A stretch of DNA of 33,228 nt from Sphingopyxis sp. (GTDB lineage: Bacteria > Pseudomonadota > Alphaproteobacteria > Sphingomonadales > Sphingomonadaceae), in the NCBI RefSeq assembly GCF_016704835.1, contig NZ_JADIZJ010000012.1, forward strand, positions 1 through 33,228, given 5' to 3'. This document shows positions 16,138 through 22,931 of the stretch, piece after piece. The notes beneath the pieces were generated by a model that worked only from the letters and a program-made list of their open reading frames with translations, ran no database searches and was not told the origin of the DNA. Position numbers and translations under genes: made by a program. The first letter of the stretch is position 1; every line of letters begins with the position of its first letter.

Positions 16138-16574
16138 TCACGCTTTCCCGTCCTCGTTGGCTACCTGGATCGCGGCGAGGTAGAGCGCCCAAGGGTAGGC
16201 CAGGACGCCGGAATGACCGCGCGCTACGAGCCGGCAGATGGTCCGGTCGAGGTCTGTCCTGGCGTTTCCGCCCGACGACCGGCCGCCCATTGGAGGGCGC
16301 CCTTGATGCGAAAAAAAAACGGATTGAGCGCCCGGGCCGCATCGACTAGCGGCGCCAGTTCGCTCGGGGCAAACGCCTCGAGCGCGGCGGCCGGGGTGTC
16401 GCTCATGCGCGCGAGTTCGTCGAGTCCGATATCGTCGAGCGCCAGGGCGTGCAGCGGATCGCGCCAGTCGCTGCCGGAGGTCTCGTTGATCCAGGCGCGG
16501 ACCTCGGCGACCGTCAGCTCGCGCAGGGCGACGACGGTATCGCCGAGTGCTACCCGGTGCGTTGCTACCGTCAT
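16138..16574 (-). CDS. Tail assembly chaperone, -1 frameshift fusion product (GT-like)
   Basis: The shared N-terminal part is followed, after -1 slippage on the nine-T run, by a second-frame extension. This reads HQGRPPMGGRSSGGNARTDL, then ICRLVARGHSGVLAYPWALY and LAAIQVANE. The extension is well formed, stops at 16138, and is immediately followed by the tape measure start. This is the lambda G/GT layout: the fusion and the short form together guide tube polymerisation around the tape measure. The fusion would be 145 residues. Direct sequence support is the slippery run, the correct shift direction and the protein-like extension; production is inferred. Confidence 0.82.
16224..16574 (-). CDS. 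Tail assembly chaperone, short form (G-like)
   Basis: A 116-residue product from ATG 16574, which overlaps the tail tube stop. TVATHRVALGDTVVALRELT, then VAEVRAWINE and LDDIGLDELARMSDT resembles the G-like chaperones of lambda-type tails. It lies between tail tube and tape measure, the diagnostic position. After codon 85 (CCG) ribosomes meet TTT TTT TTT. Those that stay in frame read FRIKGALQWAAGRRAET and stop at 16224. The short form is normally the majority product and is not part of the virion. Confidence 0.8.
   Translation of the reverse strand: MTVATHRVALGDTVVALRELTVAEVRAWINETSGSDWRDPLHALALDDIGLDELARMSDTPAAALEAFAPSELAPLVDAARALNPFFFRIKGALQWAAGRRAETPGQTSTGPSAGS
16311..16322 (-). promoter_or_regulatory. 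Programmed -1 ribosomal frameshift slippery site
   Basis: On the minus strand CCG is followed by nine Ts (plus A9 at 16311-16319) and CGC. In the chaperone frame, T TTT TTT heptamers occur in correct phase for a -1 slip. The -1 frame opens directly into the conserved-looking extension ending two bases before the tape measure gene. Confidence 0.82.
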
Positions 16575-17326
16575 GCAGCGGCCTGCATCTCAAAGTACTT
16601 CGACTTGCCGGCGGTGACGATGGTCTCGTCTTTCTGGACGGCGAACGATACGGTGAGGGTGGCAAAGTCGTCGCCGATCAGCGAAATGCCGCTGGCGACG
16701 CCGAGCTTGCACTTGTACCCGCGCCAGACAACATAGCTGCCATCGACCTCATTGACGCCCTCGACCATGATCGACACGTCCGGCGCGGTCGAAATGAGAG
16801 ACTGGATCGAGGCGCTGGCCTGCGGGGTGTAGTCAATCGTGATCGCGTCGCCGGGGGTGATGCCGACTGTCGAGATGGTGGAGGCGAACAGGATGCCGCC
16901 AGCGGTTACAGTGTAATCGGCGGTCGAGATGACTGTCGCGCCCTTTTTGACGACAGGGGCGACGGTGGTATCGATCGGCTTTTTCGTCGGGGCGAATCCG
17001 CCGGGCGAAATGGTGTAGCCTGCCTCGCCGGTGATTGCGGCGACCGAAGACGATGTGGTCGTCGTACCCCACAGCGCCATGGCGAGATTGTCGGCGGTCA
17101 GGTGGCGCAGGTCGAGCGAGCCGGTCACGTCGGTAATCCGCTTGACCGAGGCATCGACGCCGCCAGAAGCGCTGGCGTAGTCGAGCAGCTTCTTCTCTTC
17201 CTCGGCAAAACCGAATTGAAAATTCGAGCAGTTTTCGACGTAGCGAAAAGTGCGCGCCTCGAAAGCCGACCCGGATGCATACGGCGCGATGTAGACCTTC
17301 GCCTTGCCAATAAATGCCGATCCCAT
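16571..17326 (-). CDS. Major tail tube protein
   Basis: A 251-residue beta-rich protein. MGSAFIGKAKVYIAPYASGS, then AFEARTFRYVENCSNFQFGF and VTGSLDLRHLTADNLAMALW with an Ala/Thr-rich middle is typical of tube subunits of Pseudomonas/Burkholderia siphophages. It is directly upstream of the chaperone pair, which fixes the role. A central insertion (about residues 105-165, GGILFASTISTVGITPGDAI) looks like an additional Ig-like or surface domain. The stop overlaps the next ATG. There is an 11-base gap to the preceding gene. Confidence 0.82.
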   Translation of the reverse strand: MGSAFIGKAKVYIAPYASGSAFEARTFRYVENCSNFQFGFAEEEKKLLDYASASGGVDASVKRITDVTGSLDLRHLTADNLAMALWGTTTTSSSVAAITGEAGYTISPGGFAPTKKPIDTTVAPVVKKGATVISTADYTVTAGGILFASTISTVGITPGDAITIDYTPQASASIQSLISTAPDVSIMVEGVNEVDGSYVVWRGYKCKLGVASGISLIGDDFATLTVSFAVQKDETIVTAGKSKYFEMQAAA

Positions 17327-17337
17327 ATCATCTACTC

Positions 17338-17748
17338 CTAGGTGCCGACGAAATGCGTCGGCAGGTGAAATCCAAAAGACAGCCGCAGGATGCGACCGTC
17401 AAAACCTGTTTGCCGCCCGTCGGCGATGATGACCTCGCGGCCGGGCGATGCCTCCCATCCGACCAGGGCATTGACTGCATCGACCAGCAGTGCGGCGGCG
17501 GCGGTTTTCTGCGGCGCGGCGGCGCGTCGGACATCGACATAGATGCCGCACTCGTAGGCCAGCAGTGCGCGGCAGTGCTTGCCGGTCTGGCTGGTCGCGT
17601 CGATCTCCATCAGCACGACCTGGGCGACGACGGGGGAGGTGGTGTCGTCGGTCAGATCGACCGGATCGAAGGTGCCGAGCAGGACGGAGCCGGGGGCGAC
17701 TTTTGCAGCCAGTCGCGCGAGGATGGCGGTCTCGGTATCAAAAATCAT
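17338..17748 (-). CDS. Tail terminator/completion-like protein (Gp37/DUF1834-like)
   Basis: A 136-residue protein starting MIFDTETAILARLAAKVAPG, with VVAQVVLMEIDATS, ECGIYVDVR, AALLVDAVNALVGWEA and a terminal LRLSFGFHLPTHF. The pattern is that of small tail completion proteins related to Mu gp37, which cap the tube where it meets the head. It sits between connector-size genes and the tube gene, as expected. ATG 17748 overlaps the preceding stop. Family call is from memory of pattern and position. Confidence 0.62.
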   Translation of the reverse strand: MIFDTETAILARLAAKVAPGSVLLGTFDPVDLTDDTTSPVVAQVVLMEIDATSQTGKHCRALLAYECGIYVDVRRAAAPQKTAAAALLVDAVNALVGWEASPGREVIIADGRQTGFDGRILRLSFGFHLPTHFVGT

Positions 17749-18011
17749 TGGCGCACCAGCTCGGCCTGCATCTCGTCGGCGGTGATCCGACGTGGCGTGC
17801 CGGTGACCTTGTAATCCGATCCCTCGGCAGATACCGAGTCCCCATTTGCGAGCGTCACGGCGCCAGGCCGGTAGCGCAGCGCGTGCGTCGTCGTCGCGGC
17901 GACTTCCCACAGCGTCGCGTCGGCGGTACTGAGCAGGGCGCCGAATGCCGTTGAGCCGCTGACGGCCTGGCATTCGAAAGCCCCGTAGTATGGCGCCGGG
18001 TGGAAACTCAC
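17745..18011 (-). CDS. Head-tail joining-like protein
   Basis: An 88-residue protein with GTG start at 18011 overlapping the preceding TGA (GTGA). It reads SFHPAPYYGAFECQAVSG, then THALRYRPGAVTLANGDSVS and YKVTGTPRRITADEMQAELV. Size, compact beta pattern and location after capsid and before the tail terminator fit head-tail stoppers such as lambda FII-like proteins. No single motif proves this, so the role is inferred. Confidence 0.6.
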   Translation of the reverse strand: MSFHPAPYYGAFECQAVSGSTAFGALLSTADATLWEVAATTTHALRYRPGAVTLANGDSVSAEGSDYKVTGTPRRITADEMQAELVRQ

Positions 18012-18178
18012 TTTGCCGCCTTGCGCTTGGGCGCCGGCTTCGGCGGCTCGATGACCCGTTCGACGCGCCCGATCGACTCGGCATAAGCCGCGTCGGATTC
18101 GGGCAACGAGACAACCTCCCCAGCAGGGACGATGACGCCGCCCTGCCAGGTGGCCCTGAGCGTGATGCACTCGACCAT
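18008..18178 (-). CDS. Small protein downstream of capsid
   Basis: A 56-residue product beginning MVECITLRATWQGGVIVPAG and ending in a basic PPKPAPKRKAAK tail. Such 50-70 residue proteins with a beta-hairpin and a Lys-rich end commonly follow the capsid gene in this phage group. The start lies two bases after the capsid stop. Its stop overlaps the next gene's GTG. Possibly a connector accessory; function unknown. Confidence 0.6.
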   Translation of the reverse strand: MVECITLRATWQGGVIVPAGEVVSLPESDAAYAESIGRVERVIEPPKPAPKRKAAK

Positions 18179-18180
18179 GA

Positions 18181-20166
18181 TCAGGTGATCGTCGATGCGG
18201 CCGAGAAGGCGCCGGCAATGCGGACGCCGACGTCGGCAGTCAGGAAGGCGCGTATGCCGCTGATTCCAGCCGGGAAGTTGGCGTAGGGGTTGGCCGCGAT
18301 TTCGAGCGCGCCCCACTCGGCAAAAATCACTTGTGAGAAATCGCCGAAGATGGCAGTTGCGGCCGGCATCTGGTTTGTCGCAAAAGCGCGGAAGCCGAGG
18401 ACGTTGCCCTCGAGGATGTTGCCGGTCCAGAGCGGGGTGTCCGTGCCGGCGAAGCGCGGGCGCTGGGCGAGCAGGCTGGCGACGGTGGGTGTCGTCAAAT
18501 AGGCACAGCTCGGGGTGAGCGCGTTGGCGCCGGCGACATCGACCTGTGCATCGAGCAGCGCGGGCAGGGCGAGCGAGGTGCCGGTAAAGGCGCCGATGGA
18601 GGCGGTTCCGAGGATGCCGACCGGGGCGCCGGAGCCGCCGACGTTGATGCCGGCAGCGTCGAGCGCCAGGCCGAGAACCTTGGCCAGATCCTCCATGACC
18701 ATCATGTCGGCGTCGGGCGTCGATTGCTGCAAGAGCAGGCGGGACAACTCGGTATAGGCGCCGAGGACTTTCGGCCGCAGTTGCAGCAAGCCGACGGTCT
18801 GGTTGCTCTCAGTGATCGCGGTCGCTTCAGTCGCCAGCCAGTACGCGGTTCCTGCGCCGGTCTGCTTGGTGATGTCGGCATTGCCTACCAGGCCGCCGAG
18901 GGTGCGGGCGCCCATGGCCTTGAGCAGGGTGGCGTTGCGCAGCAGCTCGATGAAATCCTGCGGGCGCAGCTCGGTGGCGACCGTGTTTCCGCCACCAGTT
19001 GCGGAGGCGACGGTCAGGTCACGACGCTGGACCTCTACCGGCAGGAAAAAGCTGTTCCCCTGCTGGCGCTGGATGCCTGCCGCTGCGGCGCGCGAGGCGA
19101 ATGCTTCGCTCGCATCGCGTTCGAGTCCGGCCTTGGCCCAATCGTTGCTGAGCAGGGCATTGACGGCGCGAACGATGGAAAATCGCTTGGCCTCGGTCTT
19201 GGTCATGCCGATCTCGGGCGTCCAGGCGTTGCCGCGCTTGGCGACCTCGGCCATGACTTGCTTGCTGAAATCGTCGGAGCTGGTGCCGTTCCGGATGGCT
19301 TGCGCGGCCATGTCGCCGAGTCCGAAATCCTTGAACTGCGCGGCGACGGACTCGATGGCGGCGATGCGCTGCATGGCGCGGTCGGTGGCGCTGCGCTCGA
19401 TGGCGAGCTTGTCTTCTTCAGTCACTTGTTTTCCTTCCGGGAAAATTTTGGTTTCCGGCGGGGCCGGTGTGTCTGCGGTCTGCTCTGTCTCGCTGTCGAG
19501 CGCCCGGCCGATGCCGAGGCTGGCATCTGCGGGTACTGTTACGAGCGAGTTTTCGAGTGGCTCCCAGTCGGTGATGCGATAGGTTGCCGGCTCGGCAGAG
19601 CGTTCCAGTGGCCCTGCTGCGCTGTCGAGCGCACGCCGGAATGCGGCAAGGTCGCCCGGCGCGTCGAGCTGACAGCGCTTTAGCGTCCGGCAGAATACTT
19701 GCCCGTCAATTTGTCGTTCGATGGTCCGACCGTCTTTGCTCGTCGCCTGCTCGATGACGGCATGGACTTCGTAGCCAACCGAGGATTTAGTCAGGTGGCC
19801 GCCATTGATCAAGGCGATGGTCCTGCCTTGGTCGGCGTGCCAGGAAACGACGACATCGCCGCGCACCGTAGCGCCATCGGCGACGACCGACCCGGGGACG
19901 TGATGTCCGCGCAGCTGGTCCCAGTCGTGGTTATAGAGCAGGGCGGCGCCATCGTTGAGTCGGTCGAGGCGCACGGCGCCGGGGGAGCAGTCGAGGACTT
20001 CGATTCCCCACCAGCGCTCATACGGGACTTCGGACGCGAACGCCATCGAGACGGTCATATCGGCGTCGGCAGGGGCGTCGGCAGGGGCGCGGATCTGCGC
20101 CTGGCGGGTGAGGTGGGTCATGTGATTGTCTGCGCGGATCTGCGCCTGGCGGGTGAGGTGGGTCAT
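18181..20166 (-). CDS. Prohead protease-major capsid protein fusion
   Basis: A 661-residue product. The N-terminal quarter is an S78/HK97-type prohead protease: GAALLYNHDWDQ supplies a histidine near residue 80 and LTKSSVGYE a serine near 129. It ends around LENSLVTVPADASLG. After an acidic helical delta-like region (about 230-400), the C-terminal part is an HK97-fold capsid (RPQDFIELLRNATLLKAMGA, ATEATAITESNQTVG, IFGDFSQVIFAEWG). The protein would self-assemble, cleave its scaffold and mature. I choose ATG 20166, which has GGAG eight bases upstream; the duplicated ATG at 20121 does not. Confidence 0.9.
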   Translation of the reverse strand: MTHLTRQAQIRADNHMTHLTRQAQIRAPADAPADADMTVSMAFASEVPYERWWGIEVLDCSPGAVRLDRLNDGAALLYNHDWDQLRGHHVPGSVVADGATVRGDVVVSWHADQGRTIALINGGHLTKSSVGYEVHAVIEQATSKDGRTIERQIDGQVFCRTLKRCQLDAPGDLAAFRRALDSAAGPLERSAEPATYRITDWEPLENSLVTVPADASLGIGRALDSETEQTADTPAPPETKIFPEGKQVTEEDKLAIERSATDRAMQRIAAIESVAAQFKDFGLGDMAAQAIRNGTSSDDFSKQVMAEVAKRGNAWTPEIGMTKTEAKRFSIVRAVNALLSNDWAKAGLERDASEAFASRAAAAGIQRQQGNSFFLPVEVQRRDLTVASATGGGNTVATELRPQDFIELLRNATLLKAMGARTLGGLVGNADITKQTGAGTAYWLATEATAITESNQTVGLLQLRPKVLGAYTELSRLLLQQSTPDADMMVMEDLAKVLGLALDAAGINVGGSGAPVGILGTASIGAFTGTSLALPALLDAQVDVAGANALTPSCAYLTTPTVASLLAQRPRFAGTDTPLWTGNILEGNVLGFRAFATNQMPAATAIFGDFSQVIFAEWGALEIAANPYANFPAGISGIRAFLTADVGVRIAGAFSAASTIT

Positions 20167-20176
20167 GTGATTGTCT
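20087..20176. repeat. 45-bp tandem duplication at the capsid gene start
   Basis: Bases 20087-20131 are repeated exactly at 20132-20176. The duplication contains the initiation region, so the protein begins with two copies of MTHLTRQAQIRA. Only the upstream copy keeps GGAG in front; the downstream copy reads GCAG. Confidence 0.9.
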
Positions 20177-20185
20177 CCATGACCC

Positions 20186-20240
20186 ACTTTTTACGCGGCT
20201 GGCGGGAAGCGTTTAAGGCTTGGCGCTTCCCGGCTACGCG
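20186..20240. repeat. Dispersed hairpin element, copy 1
   Basis: GGGAAGCG at 20204-20211 pairs perfectly with CGCTTCCC at 20224-20231 across a 12-base loop with TTAAGG near its start. It is flanked by a CTTTTTACGCG tract at fixed distance. The same arrangement recurs at 24969-25020. It fills most of the 67-base gap before the protease-capsid gene. There is no T run after the hairpin on either strand, so a simple terminator is unlikely. Confidence 0.8.
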
Positions 20241-20512
20241 GTGTTGCTGACAGACATCGCGGCGATTTCGCCGTGACCGGACCAGCCAGGCATCTCGACA
20301 TACGCTTGCAAACTCCACGGGCCGGCGACGTCGAGGTCTCCGGCCTGGACGGCGTACTTGATCCGGTCGGTCCCGTCGAGGACGGCTGTCCAGGCGACTC
20401 GGGCGCCGGTCGGCTTTTTTGCTTTGATCTTGAGCAGCGTGCCGGTCGAGATGTCGGTGCCGCAATCGAGCAGGATCTCGGTGCCGACGTCGCCGACGAA
20501 AACAGTTGTCAT
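20234..20512 (-). CDS. Small beta-rich tail/head accessory protein
   Basis: A 92-residue product from ATG 20512 with GAGGAC seven bases upstream. It reads TTVFVGDVGTEILLDCGTDI, TLLKIKAKKPTG and GPWSLQAYVEMPGWSGHGE, the pattern of small Ig-like phage proteins similar in outline to BppU N-terminal domains. The same frame is open upstream into the repeat protein, so it could also be that protein's C-terminal domain. The good ribosome site favours independent initiation. Role unknown. Confidence 0.65.
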   Translation of the reverse strand: MTTVFVGDVGTEILLDCGTDISTGTLLKIKAKKPTGARVAWTAVLDGTDRIKYAVQAGDLDVAGPWSLQAYVEMPGWSGHGEIAAMSVSNTA

Positions 20513-21738
20513 GGCATGTCCTCGGTAGGGCGCGAAACGGGAGATGACGCTTGCGGCGGTCACGGAGATGGCGACGTGTGACGCGAGCGAAACCGATCGG
20601 GTGATTGCCGACCTCGCCGCACTGGCGGGAGAGGGCGGCGATACGGCGCCAGCGGTCGCATACCCGAGAGGGCGAGTCAGGAAAATCGCCGCCAGCGCTG
20701 CCGATACCGTCGCCGCCCCGGTAGCGTAGCCGGCCGGCGCGGCCAGTCCGAGCGCGACAAAGGCGCCGGATGCCGAGACTGATCCGCCACCCGATGCCGT
20801 TGCCGAGCCGGTGGCCGCAGTCAGGCTGATTGGTGCCAGTGCTGCCGATGCCAATGCCGCGCCGGTTGCCGAGCCGGTGGCCGCAGTCAGGCTGATTGGT
20901 GCCAGTGCTGCCGATGCCAATGCCGCGCCGGTTGCCGATCCTGTCGGGGCGGTCAGGGCGAGTTCTGCTGGCGCTCCGCTGGCAGCAGCGGCGCCCCCGG
21001 CTGTTGCTGTTGCTGCTGGCGCGGAGAGACTGATCGCCGCAGGAGATGCCGAGGTGCTGGCCGCCCGGTCGCTGTCGCTGCCGGCGCTGTCGTTGAGATT
21101 GCAGCGATTGATCCGCTTGCGCTGGCGCCGCCAGTTGCCGATCCGGTCGCCGCAGTCAGCGTTACATCGTCCGGCGTACCGCTGGCCGATACTCCGCCGC
21201 CACCTCCGGCCGACGCGACATAGACATGCGCGAGAGCGGTTGATCCGCCAGACGCGATGCCCGTCTTGATGCGGCAAATCGTCGTGGCAAATGTGAGTGT
21301 GGCGGAGGCGTTGTTTGCTGGCCAGTTTGCTGCGGTATGCTCGGCGTTTGTCGCGTCGCGGAATTTGTTTGCCGCCGTCGTCGATGTCGAGGCAAGCACG
21401 CCAAGCGAAGTCGAGGTATCAAACGCTTCTACTTTTACGCCTGACGCATACGACGCATCGCCCGCCGCGACGCGCACAGAATAGCTTCCGGCAGACGGCA
21501 GATCGATGCGGTACGTGCCGACCGTCGTCACGGTCGTCCGGGCAAACCCGGCAAGCCTGGTGTCGTTGGACGTGCTGCGATTGCGCGCGTCGCCCGTCGC
21601 GGTCTCCCATCCGACGGTGTTACCCTGCGGCGTCGTCCTGGGATAATTGTTGCCTAGTCCGATCTCGTAGGTATGATCCTCCCCGTCGGTGACATACGCC
21701 GACGTGCTGCGGAAATTAATACCTTGCGGCAGGCTCAC
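20234..21738 (-). CDS. Repeat-rich fibre-like virion protein, split by a one-base frameshift
   Basis: From GTG 21738 (GGAG ten bases upstream) an N-terminal domain of about 175 residues (GSYSVRVAAGDASYASGVKV, ASTSTTAANKFRD) leads into imperfect 22-residue repeats ending LTAATGSATG. At plus 21064-21066 (GGG on the minus strand) the frame breaks. Adding one G continues the same repeat family as AASTSASPAAISLSAPAATA for several more copies. The resumed frame has no stop before 20234, so it reads into the 92-residue protein, which has its own start. About eight repeats are visible, two identical in DNA. Likely a fibrous or decorative virion protein; function is inferred from repeats and position. 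Confidence 0.65.
20800..20931. repeat. 66-bp identical tandem repeat in fibre-like gene
   Basis: Bases 20800-20865 are repeated at 20866-20931 without difference. The unit encodes LASAALAPISLTAATGSATG plus two residues. It is the most recent duplication in a longer series of diverged 22-residue units between about 20650 and 21180. Confidence 0.88.
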
Positions 21739-21745
21739 TGCGAGA

Positions 21746-22165
21746 TTACTCCGGCCACAGGCTCAGAGGCGCATCTATCCCGGCCAGGATTTGATTGCAG
21801 ATCGTGACGATTTTCGCGTAGCTCGATTTGTCAGCCGGGCCGAGGCTGTTTGCAACAGTTTTGAAGGGCGACATCAAATCTGCGAAATCGCTCGCAGTGC
21901 CGCCGAGAATGAGCCACAGATCGCGCACCATTGGCCATGCGGTCGTGTTGTCCCGCAGGGTATCTACCCATCCGAGGCGCGCTTGATAGGCTGTCGCTGC
22001 GTCGTTCATGTATCCGGCAAGCGTTGCAACAGGCAGGCTTTGCGCCTGGGCCTGCGCCTTCCACGTCGTCGCATTCGATCTGAAATCTACCTGCAAGCCG
22101 TTCAGATTTTTTTCGACCTGTAGCAGCAGCCGCAAGATTTGCAATTGCGTGACGGGTACGCTCAT
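21746..22165 (-). CDS. Hypothetical helical phage protein
   Basis: A 139-residue, largely helical protein: QLQILRLLLQVEKNLNGLQV, then DFRSNATTWKAQAQAQSLPV and AGYMNDAATAYQARLGWVDT. No family is recognised. ATG 22165 overlaps the preceding stop, and the gap to the repeat protein is seven bases. Together with the cupin-like and 139-residue neighbours it forms a three-gene accessory block between portal and fibre-like gene. Confidence 0.65.
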   Translation of the reverse strand: MSVPVTQLQILRLLLQVEKNLNGLQVDFRSNATTWKAQAQAQSLPVATLAGYMNDAATAYQARLGWVDTLRDNTTAWPMVRDLWLILGGTASDFADLMSPFKTVANSLGPADKSSYAKIVTICNQILAGIDAPLSLWPE

Positions 22166-22515
22166 TGATCGCCACCGTTAGGCCAAAAGCACAGCACCTC
22201 CCCTGGCTGATCACGCGATTCGAGCAGGACGAAAGTGTGCTGATAGCCGGCAGGGACCACGATGCGATAGCCGCGCGACTCCGGAGCATCAAAATCCTTG
22301 CTGGACACAATATACTGCTCGGTCACTCCGTCCGGAGCAATTGTTGTGCATTCGAAAACCCCGTGCGTGACCATTGCCACATGATCGTAGCTGTGGATGT
22401 GCAAAGGTATGCACCCGCCGGACTCCACGAGGTTGGAGCGGAACTGGATTCCGCATTGCTCCCACATCGACCAGACCCGGCCGTTTTCCGGGTCGCTTTC
22501 GAGAATTGTGCTCAT
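22162..22515 (-). CDS. Cupin-like protein in the virion gene block
   Basis: A 117-residue single-domain protein. CIPLHIHSYDHVAMVTHGVF shows the first cupin motif (HxH, a later acidic/histidine position and a following G), and GYRIVVPAGYQHTFVLLE the second (PAGxxH). The candidate metal ligands are the histidines of HIHSYDH and YQH. Cupins bind metals and small molecules or sugars; whether this is an enzyme, a sugar-binding tail component or a moron cannot be told. ATG 22515 overlaps the preceding stop, so it is cotranslated with virion genes. Confidence 0.72.
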   Translation of the reverse strand: MSTILESDPENGRVWSMWEQCGIQFRSNLVESGGCIPLHIHSYDHVAMVTHGVFECTTIAPDGVTEQYIVSSKDFDAPESRGYRIVVPAGYQHTFVLLESRDQPGEVLCFWPNGGDQ

Positions 22516-22931
22516 CGATTGACGTACAGCGGCGCGGAGAACGTCACGGCGAAATCAGCAGCGGTACTGGTCTTTGTCCCGCCAAAATCCACGAATGCGA
22601 CAAGCTGGTCAGTCGCCGCGCTGCCGACCGACTTGTAAATCCAACCGCCAACAGCGGTAATCGTCGCGCCCGTGAAGGTCGCCGGGTTTCCGAATGTGAC
22701 CGGCACGCGATTATTTGCCGAGTCGTAGCTGCCAACAGTGCATGTCACCGTTGCGCCACCAGTGGCATACGTGCCGGATGCCGCCACCTCGGTAACGATG
22801 TCGTCGCGAAAATCGAAGGCGTCAAAGTCCGACTCGCTCGGAACGGCCGAAACGAGAAGGAATTTGAACGTGCCGGTGAAATATGCGTCTGCGAGTCGCT
22901 TGGTTAAAAGTCCTGCGTTTGCGGATGCCAT
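22512..22931 (-). CDS. Beta-rich virion protein downstream of portal
   Basis: A 139-residue protein. SANAGLLTKRLADAYFTGTF, then KFLLVSAVPSESDFDAFDFR, GGWIYKSVGSAATDQLVAFV and a final FSAPLYVN strand recall small beta-sandwich proteins found near tail fibres of several siphophages. The ATG lies directly before the portal stop (one-base spacing). It may be a decoration or fibre-attachment protein; no named family. Confidence 0.65.
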   Translation of the reverse strand: MASANAGLLTKRLADAYFTGTFKFLLVSAVPSESDFDAFDFRDDIVTEVAASGTYATGGATVTCTVGSYDSANNRVPVTFGNPATFTGATITAVGGWIYKSVGSAATDQLVAFVDFGGTKTSTAADFAVTFSAPLYVNR

